Assembly: GCA_949358305.1 (NCBI GenBank)
Contig: OX442314.1
Span: 61,203,369-61,267,368 of the forward strand
Source of the DNA: Strigamia acuminata
Taxonomy: Eukaryota > Arthropoda > Chilopoda > Geophilomorpha > Linotaeniidae
Direction: 5' to 3'
Length of the DNA: 64,000 bases
Both the position numbers and the translations under genes were made by a program. Below, piece by piece: positions 12,101 through 24,100 of this stretch; position 1 is the stretch's first letter, and every line of letters starts with the position of its first letter. The notes under the pieces are model-generated. The model was given only the letters and a program-made list of their open reading frames with translations, was not told where the DNA came from and ran no database searches.

Positions 12101-15100
12101 GTTTGATATTTTAATTACTGGGTGCATATACTGTATTCCAATACAAACATACCGGCATGTTAATTTTTCATTCAGTTTTTTGCGGTAACATTGCTTTTTG
12201 CACGGATAGAAATCGTTTGGTGGCATACATTTTCGTATTGGTGTATTTATGCGGTCAAACTATTAATAAATCAAAAAAAATATCTGAAAGTTTATATCTT
12301 TGTAATAATAACACAGTGATCAGGATTCAATCAATTAATTAGTTTAGACAACAAAGCTTGCACTACTCCGACTGGACTATTTGGAGTGTATGAACTTAAA
12401 ATGCAACTCGAAGAAAAGACTAAACAGGTTGTCTATTCATGGGGTTCATGGCTTTTGGAGTTTGGAACCAATTGATGTGTTCGATTAAAATATGACATGT
12501 TCATGTTTTCTCACCTTTATCATGCGATACCCAATACGACTTCCAAAGCCACTTCTGAATGGTAAAAATTCACTTGAAGTCAAATCCAAATCTTGGTCTT
12601 CTCGTGTTGTTATGAAAAACTTTGTGATACATTACAATCAATTAACCTTCCCATAGCCATGGCTAATACTACACATGTACAGCCATGGTCGGTCATTTCT
12701 GACTTCTTTTCAAAAACCCTTCTGCACATGTGCACAATCACATTTTTCCTGGTGCAATCGCATTTTTCCTGGTAAAAGCACATGTTTTAAGACTAATTTT
12801 AATACGCCACCTAGTGCAAACAGATGGCAAAGCAGTGTACGACGTCCCATTAAGGGGGTTTTATGTTATAAATATTAAATTATCTTAATAATAATTGAAA
12901 AACTATTCGTATTTAGACATTATAAAATAAGAAAAAAAAGTTTTTGAGGAATAACAGTTAACCTCATTAATTAATTTTCAGAAAAAAAAGAATTACAGTG
13001 ATTTTTCCACTTCTGTAATTTTTTTGACCCACCATGGCTATGGGAAGGTTAACATATGAAATTAAATGTCTGATTAATGTGCTTTTTTTACCTCGTAATT
13101 ATGGTCACATAACATCAATTTAAGAGTCTTGTAATATTTCAGAAGCGTTGTGGCTTCGCCATTGTACTGAGTTTCATCTAGACAAAAATAGAAATTGTGA
13201 TTAAATTGTTCATTCAATCAGTTAATCAGCATTTTGTATATTTTGGAGACGAAAAAATGCGTTAGACCATAAGATGTGGGGTTTCTTCATTTCGTCCTCC
13301 TTCATTTCGTTGCCGATCATTACTCTGTGGAAGGAGATTAGCTTAAAAAAACTGGTAAGGTCTAGTTTGCGGCAGGTCAAGGGGGGCGCTACCCCCCCCC
13401 CCCCCTGTTAGGCATTGTTAGGAATACGAGAAAAAAAAACCTTTGACATCAGGCAGACTATGCTAAACTAAATTAAGTGACTTCTAAGATGGACCCCGAA
13501 TTTATCAGTCAATTCTTAGAAAAATACTTTTTGAATGATAAGATGCGTAGGACCAGAAGATTTAAAATTTATAAAATTTATAAAATTTATAAAATTTATA
13601 AAATTTATAAAATTTATAAAAAAAAATTATTATTATTTTCATAATTGCCCGAATTATTTTCATGGGAATGCCCGAATTAATTTTATGGGATTCCCTAGAT
13701 TGGCCATAAGTTTGGATTATAAGACAGACTTCGGACCATAAGACGCACCCAACTTATGGTCCACTTTTCAAACTGTGTCTTATGGTCTCCAAAATATGGT
13801 AATGTAAAATAATATTAAAAACAATAGAAGTCGAAGAAAACTGAGTTAAATCGTATAGATAAAAAAATGTCGAAAGCATTTTGTCTACAATTCTTGATAC
13901 AATACAGTAAATGATTTGTATTGAGGTGTCAATTGTAATAACAAGTTTGTTTTCAATACTGTGCCACTCGATGGGAAGTTGGATATTAAGTAATTTTGGC
14001 AATCATTTACTGCAGCATACAGTAAATTTAAAGACACACCAATTAAGTAATGTGTGCATATTCCTCTTGGGGTATTTATTTCAACATCTGAAAACCGTAC
14101 CTGCCAAAAGGTAACATTTATAAGATGACTATCTGGTAAGTTGCTTTATCTTACTTACAAAATCATGTATGATTAGAGCTTTTGAAGATGAGGATTGTTC
14201 CCATAGTTCTTCTGTTGTGAGGTTTTCTCCTTTTAGATCTAGTAGGTTCAACATGTGAATGGGACAATCACTCTGACTCAGATTATTTTCATCAGCATAC
14301 ATCTTCTCCAATTCAATAATCGTCGTATTCGTTATTACACAAGCCGTGATGTTTGGAAAGGTTACATTTGCATCGTCCGTGACTGCAATGTTTATTCGTA
14401 TGGGATATGCCATGTAAGTCATCAATTTGAAATAGATAATGACCAGAAACAGAGAAGTGCAGCCGAGATAAACGACCTTTTCCAATATGTTTTGAATACC
14501 GCTGCAAGGAATTTGCTTGTTTTCTTTCAGGACGGATGAGAAATGGGTTTTTGTTTTGAGCAGATAATTCCATACTTTGAGGTAAATTCTACTATTGTTT
14601 CGTGACGTTGCTTTACGTTTTCGATAATTGATGATTAATGTGATCAAATCCAAAAGTGAAAGTATCGACATCCCGAGGTAAAGGCCAATGTTTCCGGCTG
14701 CATCAATGAGTAGATCGACAAATCCATAAGCGAATCTTTCTTTGATGATTTCAATAACAGTTGATGCTGCTTCCTGTTCCCATTCTGTCAACGGGGCATC
14801 TGATGTTGTAAATGTGTGGAATTGTATCTCTTCTATTTGAGTGCACATTCGGTTGCACAAGCACTTTAATTCTGAGTTTATTTTTCGTAGTTTAGTAAGA
14901 ATGCTATAGTACAGCTTATATGTACCATTGGAAGCATTGCATGTGTCGCCTGTCTTTCCGCTCATAAATGGGAATCTGAATAAACAATAATATTTAATTA
15001 TATTAGTGTTGTGTTTACTCACAGGAATAACCATTTTAAATGAATTTGTGAACAAAGTGATTGCTCACCTGCAAGGTTGTTGACTGTAAAAATCTTGAAG

Positions 15101-18100
15101 GCATTTCTCATGACATTTGATAAAATCCTTATTGTCAATGCATGACTTAGATGATGTATTCAGAAATATAAACTATAATTACATACAATGTAAGCTCTAC
15201 ATAGGACATAAAAGATAGGACATAGGACGGGTCCCACAAACTTGTCCAGTCTAGGTAATGTCCGTTCTGTAGGGCGTATACATCTCGCTGGTCTGGACAT
15301 GTGGCATTTGTCCAGAGAGATGTATACTAGGGTTGCACCGAATATTCGGTTTATATTCGGTTATTCGGCCTATTCGGCCTGAAAACCGAATATTATGTAT
15401 TCGGCCGAATATCAACCTGCTATTCGGCCGAATACATAATAATAATAAAATTAGAATCATTTGAATTTTGCAGTGAAACAACTTCACATTTACAGGTCAA
15501 AATTGCATTTTTCATACAAAAAATTTTAATTTTCACTATTAGATTGCAATTATTACCTAAAAAACACAAATTTTACAATAAAAATTCAATATTTTATTTA
15601 AAAATGATATTTTAAAGCAAAAATTGCATTTTTTCTGTAAAAATTGCTTTTCAGAGGCAAAAATCACACTATTGAGGCAAAAATAGCACCATTGAGGCAA
15701 AATTCACTATTTTTTGGGTAAAAGGAATATTTTAGAACGTAAAGACTGCATTTGTTTGATAAAAAGTAAATTTTTTCAGCCAAAAATGGCTTTTTTTCAA
15801 CAAAAAAATTTTTTTTTTTAAATATTCGGATATTCGGCCGAACACCGAATATTCGGCCATGGTATTCGGTTCCGAATATTCGATATTTGGTTATTCGGCC
15901 TTTTTGGTATTCGGTGCAACCCTAATGTATACGCCCTACAGAACGGACATTTCCTAGACTGGACATTAAAACAATTCTAAATAAATTTAATTTTCTGATG
16001 AAAGAATCAATAAAAATTAAAAATTAGTTTATTGTCAGGTTCATAAGGGTTTAAAATCAAAATTTACGCTAAGGGGTAGTGCCAATGCACAGTACTGCTA
16101 AAACGACGTAATGTCTACGTTTGTGGAAACCTGCACATTACGACGTGCACATTATGTAACATACAGTATGTGCACATGGCGTAACGGTACCTTTAACGCA
16201 AATTTCCTTTTCCAACCCTTGTGAACCTGCAAAAAATTTTAATTTTTATTTAAATTTTAGTGTTTTCAATTATTTTTGTAATTTGTTTCAATAGAAAATT
16301 GTCATTATTGCTTTTGTCCGCACTGCACGGTGATTTTTCCCGATACGGGACGCATCACTTTGTCCGGATTCCGGAAGGGAAAGCTGTCCGGACCAAAGAG
16401 AAAATTTTGCATTGCTCTATACTGTCTGGACCATACAGCTGTCCGGACGGTGCTCTGTCCGGGCTACACAGCTAAAGTAAAAAAACTATTGTCACGTCGT
16501 AGTCGACTTTTTAACAATGGTTTCGGAAATTTGAGAATTTCCAGGGATTGTGATAACCAGAAAATTTAGGTTCGCAGGCGCTGCAACTCTTAAAACTTTG
16601 CCGGGGGTGGTAGCTAGGTTAAGACATCGTCTATTCGTGAAATCTGTATTTTTATGGGTGCAGGATTCAATTCGGGCGCCGTACAAAATTGCGAACGTTG
16701 ATACTTCGAATTTAAGACCAAAATATCGCTCTTCACTAGGGAAAATGTCGTCATATGCTAGGCGTACTTACGAAGAGTATATTTCTTCTCCTGGACACGC
16801 GCAAACGTTGGGTGAACGCGCAAACAGGTACCAAACCGCAGACAACGTCGTCTAACCGTCGATAATGAAATGAATACGCAATTGAGACGAGTATGAGTTC
16901 AAAATGTCTAGGCTGAGGAGGAAGTCACAGTCGTGGCATAAAATGTATTGACGAATTAAGACCGTCGAATACGCCGCTTTTCCAGTAATTTGTACGCAAA
17001 TAATGGGCAAATAATAAAGGTTGTGGTTAGATAGCCAACCATGAGAATTCGGGCTGCATAATGACCGTATGCGTTGAGACGCAACATAAATCGCACTTGG
17101 AAATCTTCCTAGTTGAGACAGGAGATGTTGACTAGTCGAAGGCGAAAAGTATTCTCTCTGTCAAAAATGTCTTGACAGAACAAGTCACCTCTGATCACAT
17201 GTCAAAGGCCAAGCCAATTCCCAATGGGGACTGGGCAGAAAACAGGCGATCAGGGGTGAAATATGCAAATTTAGAGTACGATTATATCAACTTATTGCAG
17301 AATTCTCATGAATTGTCTGGATGGGGTGATTAAAACCAGGCCAAATTAAAGATAAATATCAAAAATAAGGAAAATAAAATAAAATAAAATAATAAATTTA
17401 GATTTGGGAAAAATAAAATAATTTAGGGAAACTAGAACAATTTCTCAATAAGATTGGGGAAAATTTAAAGGAAAGGCGCAAAATGCGCTTAAAATTTCGA
17501 AAATTATTACTGCTCAAAGTCAGGACCGTGACATTCCCCCCCACCTAGATGTTTATTATATGGTTTTTATATAATCAACATCTAAATGGAGTTAACAAAC
17601 ATGATTGATAAAAATTTGAACACATAAATAAATAAAAATAATGAATCAACAATAGCAATCTCACTTATGAACACATAACAAAGGTAGGGATTTATTTAGA
17701 CAGACGCAACAGACGCACAACTTGGCGCAATTACAGACAAGAACAAACAAACACAAACAAATGGGTTTAGGAGAGGAATATTGTAAAAAATCGTTTGATT
17801 AAAAATTAATAGAATCAATAGACGTTTAGGCGCTAATTACGACTAAATTCTAAATAAAATAATAAAATTTGTTAAATTATTTGATAACACTTGAAATTAA
17901 CAATGGTATTTTTTGTTATGACTAGAAAATAAAATAATTTAAGATTAATTAACAATGCCTATGGGTGACAAAATTTCTATAAAAATGTAAATTATTAGCA
18001 AATAAAAATACCGATTAGGCGCTGATTTGGCGTCAATTATCACAATATAAAGATAGCAAAATTTCAATGATCACAAATGGTTAATAAAAATGATTAGTAA

Positions 18101-21100
18101 AATATAAATATCAAAAAATAAAAAGTTCGCAAACGAATATTATCTTCTTTCGTAGGCGTTTAAGTTTTCACGGAACTTAACGTAAAATCTTCTTTGAGGC
18201 GCATAACAATCACATTTTAAATAATTATAACACTTATCGTTTGTATCACAATTATCACAACAAAGTTCACATACACAACAGTTCGTATATGGATTTTAAA
18301 ATGAAAGGCGCAAAGTCACTTGTAGGTTTGAAGGTTAATTTCAGGAGTTCCGACTCTAAAATGCAGACGCGCCCTGACCGTCCATCGCATAATAGACCAG
18401 TCTAAGCGCTGTTTTCACGAGGATCACTCTCACCTGTTGTTTAGAGGTCGCGTAACACTTCCGGCTAATCCTGTTCACTCGATAAAGGAAATGTCCGACA
18501 TAGTATTGTTTAATGATGGACAACAACTTTTCGCCCGCGCTGTGGTCAAGTTGCAAGTCCGAAAAGATGATTGTCTCGAAAAGGCGCGTCAGAATACTCC
18601 AATCCACGACCAATTCGATTTTGGGTTCCCACGGCAATGAGTAGAAAATATCATCAATCGGAATAATCTCCTCCATGATCGCAAGGGCGCAGGTGGGCTC
18701 CTCCAAACGCTTTTCTTTGGGTTTCGGGTTGACTGGCTCACGTAGACTTTCACGCGTGACAACCTCGCCTTGGTCGTCGTCGTTTTCCTTCGGTGGCGTC
18801 AAAATCATTTTAGGCATTCTTGACATCAAAGGCGATCGACGTCCAGCTTTTGCACCGCCCCGTCCAACTCCAGGAAGTCTGAAGGGCTCGTCGGCCTGAA
18901 TCACTTCAATTTTGTTGTGTTCCCGCGCCGCCAGAAATACCTTGTGGTTTTCCTCGTCGCCCGTTGACTCGCGAAGCGATTCGACATCCGACATCGAATA
19001 ATCCACATCCGATGATAACTCCGAGGCGAGTATTCCTGTGTCCGCCACAATTACGGGGTCGTATCGGAATGAATATTTGGTTCGGGGATCTGCCAATTTC
19101 GGATTTTCGGCAATTGCGTCCTCAAATTGTTGCACCAATTTTTCAGGCGCCAACTCGATGAGGATCTTTTCTGAAAAATTCTTGATTTCATCCTCCGTCA
19201 TGATCAACTCCGGGTCCAGTGGTGGCTTAGCGGGCGCATTTTTCTCGTCCTCAAGTCTCTGGGCCTCCCTGAGCGCGTCGGCCTCTCGAAATCGTCTGAC
19301 GGCGTCGCGACGACTCTGATGCATTTGGGTGATGATTTCTTTTTAATTAAAGTGCACAGCATGCACAATGAGGTGCTGCACCGCGTGTTCGTCTCCGGTA
19401 CAGTCTTTTATCATTTTTGCTTCAATTTCCTTCGCGATGTTCCCAAGGCGTCCGAAAATCGTTCTGACGACAGTTTTGAAGTCCGAGGCGCTAAAGTTGA
19501 AATCCAGGTTAATCGACATCTTGAAAAGTTCTTTCCATCCCTCAGATCTCAGGTTGATACGTCCTTGGCCCCTGTTCTCCATGGGGTACAGAATCTCAAG
19601 CTCATGGCGCCGGAATATTTCGGACATCTGAGTGAAAATACGGTCTGGGCGCATCGTACATCCATTTCGGTCGAATCCCTGGAGATAACGTGGCTTCAGA
19701 GACGCGCATCCCTCCGACGACGTCGATCCGCTCGAGACCGTTGAAATGGCTTTAGCAATTGGATTCGAGATCTTGCTTTCCAATCTCTTGATGTCGTGGA
19801 TCCTTGCGCACTCTCCTGCATCCTTTGCAATCTCGGCAGCGATATTCGCGATGGACGAAGACGGTGTGAAGTTTAGCAACGCCTTAATATCTCGGTCAAC
19901 CTGTGGGGAAAAATCAGCTGTTATTAATTTTTTGTTAAAATCTGCGATAGTGTCCATTTTTGTGTTTGTGGTCATAATCCCAGAATACGTAATCGGCACC
20001 GATGTCGCAACGACTGAAGTCATCATCTTTGGCGTCGTATTCGATTGGGTCACAGTAGTGGCATCGACAGATCGGGCAGCCTGGCTCGATTCAGACGTCT
20101 CAATCGAAGATGATTTGTTCTTTACGACATAAAAATAAGGAATGACAATCGGCGCAGCAGCGCTCGAAGTGGTCACCGTTGAAACGCTGATCAACTTCGC
20201 CTCCGCCGCCGTCACACTCGATTCCGTTTTGATGATCGGGGTCGACATCGTGTTGATGTTGCTAATTTTTTCTCTCTCTCTTCTATTTTCTTCATTTTTT
20301 ACTACCTTTTTAGCCACTTGATCGTTCAACGAAAGTTCTTCAGTTGGTTTAACGACAGGCATGGCGGCAGGCGCTCCTCCAACCGCTCCGTTTTCCTCGA
20401 TGATGACTGAAGAGACGTCCAACGCTGGTCCGGATCGTCCCGTCACGAAGTGAGCGTCTCGGTTTGCCTCCGCTCCAATTCTTTTCGTCACTCTCCGTGT
20501 GTATTCCTTCAAACGATGTGCACTTCGCTCCTCGTATGTATGTCGCGGACGCAGATTTGAATGCTGAAACGGCAAGTCGGCTGCAACTCTTTCCGGCTCC
20601 GAATATGCTCTTTTCGCGTCCGCAATTACACCAGGCGCTGTTAAACATAGTTCCAGGCCCGATTCCACATCGTAGGTCTTTCCTTCAGGCGTCACAAACT
20701 GGTCCGGAAGTTCGGCAGGTTGCTCGCCGGCAATTATGTAGGCTCCCTCCGGATATTTCCAAGTCAACGGCCGGATTCCCTTCTCTTTCGCCAATTGCTT
20801 TATGCGTGCCAAATATGATGCGTGCGCATGACGAAAACGAGCGATGGCGTTTGCACTGCCGAATGGAATCCTTGGCGGTGGAAAATCTACTCCAGCTAAC
20901 GATGTTTTATCCATCGACTCATAACCAAGCACATATGCGAACATAAGGCGCATCCATTTCCGAAATTTGCAACGGCGCAAGTCACCGCCGCCCCGACACG
21001 CTCGGCATTCACGTGGCGCCCGCAGTTGGTAAATTTCAAATCCTGTCCCGCTACAAACTGGACACAGTTCATAGTTTGGAAAACTTTGGTCGTTCGGGTG

Positions 21101-24100
21101 GTCTAGATGAAAACGCGGTACTAGTCCTTCGCCCGAAGCTTCAATTGGTGGCATCGGAAGGTACTTTGGATAACCTTTTTGCGTTGGTTTTGGAATCGTA
21201 ATTGTTACTTTTGGATCGTAGGACGCCATAATAAATTATCGTAAAGTGAAACTAAAAGAAATGGAAATTTTCCAGAAAGAAAAAGTTGTTTTAACGAAAA
21301 TATTCAATTAAAAATGAATTGTTGTGAGATAGAAAGTACTTACGGTTGATAGACGCACAATTTCTAACAGTGTTAATCCAATTTTAGCAATTGTTAAATG
21401 TTTTAAGGCGACTATTCAGACGCAAACTAATTTCAAACTAACTAAGTCGTGTCCTCACATGTCTTTAATACACGCGGTCTCGCTACGGGGTCGCCTCGTC
21501 ACAAAATATGACACGGACCTCTCGCGTGAACGAGATTTGATCACGCACCTCGAAGAAGCATGAGTTTGGACTTAGTAAATTTTCGTATCATCATTTTAAA
21601 TTGATGAATTTCAAATTCCTAAACTAATCTTTACTTACTATTTTCAGCGTCTATCCTCCGTAAATATTTGGTTTAAAGCAGGGAAAATTATAAACACAAG
21701 AAGGAAAGAAGGTTGGGTAAAGTAAAGAAAGAAATAAAATTATAAAATGAAAAGAAATTAAGTTATTTTATCGATAATGAAGCGATGATGGTTTCAATTT
21801 CCGATGCAAACGCAGCAACATGTTTTTCGATCATTGTTGCATCTGTGTGGTCTAGATCATCATCATTGTTGAACCAATGGCGCAATTCTACGACGTTATA
21901 CGGCAGCATTCGACGACCATCCTTGTCCATCAGAATGACAGTGTTGGGCCCAGTTAATTTATGGATTACGTAAACGCCTTCCGTCCTCTGTCGAAGTCCT
22001 GCAGCAAACTGTCGGTCCGCTGATGACAATTGTCGATTTTTGATAGACACAAAATCGCCCGGTTTGAAATCATGTGGTCTTCTTTTTCGATCAAACCAAC
22101 GTTTATGTCTAATCTGAGCTTTTTGTAAATTTGCAGTGGCATTATTTCGCAATTCTCTCATCAATTCATGCGTCTCTCGCGCTCGTGCTGGCGGTAGTGG
22201 CTGTCCATCGTCGGTGTCTGAATCGAAATCACCTGGATAACGCGCCTCTTGTCCCGTCACCATTTGATTAGGAGAATATTGAAGTGAAGCTTGATATGCT
22301 GAGTTGATTGCTAGCACAAAATATCCAATGTGAATGTCCCAGCGCACATGCTCCTCAATATAAGCTAAAATGCAGTTTTTTAATGCTTGGTTTAGTCTCT
22401 CGGCCAAGTTCCCTTGTGGATGATAAACAGCCGTGTAGCGATTGATGGCGCCAAAACTCTGACATGCAGCCTGGAATTCCATTGATCGGAAAGCTGGCGC
22501 ATTATCACTGATGACAACCTTTGGAAATGCCCATCGCTGAATAAATCCTTGCAATTGTTTGATTGTTGTTTTCCAGTCAGATGTCTCAGTCAATCTCACA
22601 TCCAACCATCGACTGGCGGCATCCACAATTACTAATGCGTAACAATGTCTTCCAATCGATCGGGGTTTTTTACCATAATAATCGATGTAAATTGTGTGAA
22701 ACAAATGTCGTGGTTTGGCCATGATCATTGGTCCATATGGAAGGCGATTCAACGGCTTGGCACGTTGACATGGTTCACATTTTTGAATCCAAAGTAAAAC
22801 GTCCTCCTTCATTTTAGGCCAATAAACTCGGGCCCGGAGTCGATGAAGTGTTTTTTCAACTCCTAAATGTCCGCAGCTCGGCGGGTAATGCAGAGCCTTG
22901 AAATATTGTTCGCGTAACACTAAGGGCAAATAGACTTGTCTTCTACGGCGAATTTTATTTATGTCGATCGGTGGATAACGACACAACATTCCCTTATAAA
23001 TAGCAAAATCTACGGCACGATACCTGATACGCGCTGCTTGTACTTGGTCATTGGGCAAATGTCCTTGATCAAGATATTCGATTAATTCGGCGCTCCACGT
23101 GTCCTCGTGTTGTCGACGAATTATTTCGTTAATTGTTGGTATTAGACGAAAAGATTGGTGATCCTGCGGCGCATCATGTGCTTGTTCGGCCTCATCTTCC
23201 TCTTCGTCTTGTTGTTCATCAACAATTGGTCGTCTCGATGCATTTCTTTGAAATTGTGATCGATCTTGACGCACTCGTTGTGGTATAAATCCCGCACGTC
23301 CCATCCATGCCGGTCGATAAAATGTCTAATCGTCCGACGAATCCGAATCCGGACCTCCATATCCGTCAAAATTCGGTCCCGCAGCTCCAGATGATCCTGC
23401 AGGCGGGCTCAACATATTAGGGGTCGGAAACGATGCAGTCGGCACATTTGGCGATGACAAGGGCGGTATCAAAGGTGGCAATGGTGCAACAGCCCCAGGA
23501 GGCGTCGAAACTTGTGCCTGCTGACGTGCCCTGGCTCGAGTCAATACCTGATAATTTAGTGGCGGTATCTTCTTATTTTTAGAACCTCCTGGCCTGCCCA
23601 ATTTTGGTCTAACCCGATGTTGTCGTCCTTGCACTCTTGTCATCACAGCTGCGTTATTTCGTTGTTGTGCCGCAGCCAATCCAACTCCAATAATGTTGAT
23701 TATTGGTAATTCTGGCCAATCATTTGGGTCGTCAAAATAGGCGATGTAGCATGTTTCATCAACGAGAGGCGAGTCGTCTGCATCCAATGGTTCCGATGGT
23801 TCCACAGGCGCACGGCTTAGGGCGTCCGCAACACGATTCTGGGCTCCTGAACAGTAAAGAAATGTAAATTTGTACTCACTGAGGGACAAAACCCATCGTG
23901 CCAGGCGTCCTTTTGGTTCTCGCTGCTGGAAAAGCCACTTTAACGACAAATGATCGCTTTCTAAATAAAAATTCATCATCTCAAGATACACACGAAATCT
24001 CTTGACCGCCCAAACCGCCGCTAAGCACTCAATCTCGGTGACGCTGTAATTCTTTTCAGCAGAATTTAATGCACGTGATGCAAAGGCGATTGGTGTTCGT

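Noticed and set aside
13390-13406. C-rich run as a possible regulatory G-quadruplex
   Set aside because: A single homopolymer run next to repeats, with no repeated G-tract pattern.
16492-16855. ORFs inside the element B LTRs, identical at 28556-28919
   Set aside because: They repeat only because the LTRs repeat. Both strands are open and neither resembles a known protein.
18356-21229. Envelope gene making element B an endogenous retrovirus
   Set aside because: No signal peptide, fusion peptide, furin site or membrane anchor is visible. The same holds for ORF3 of element C.
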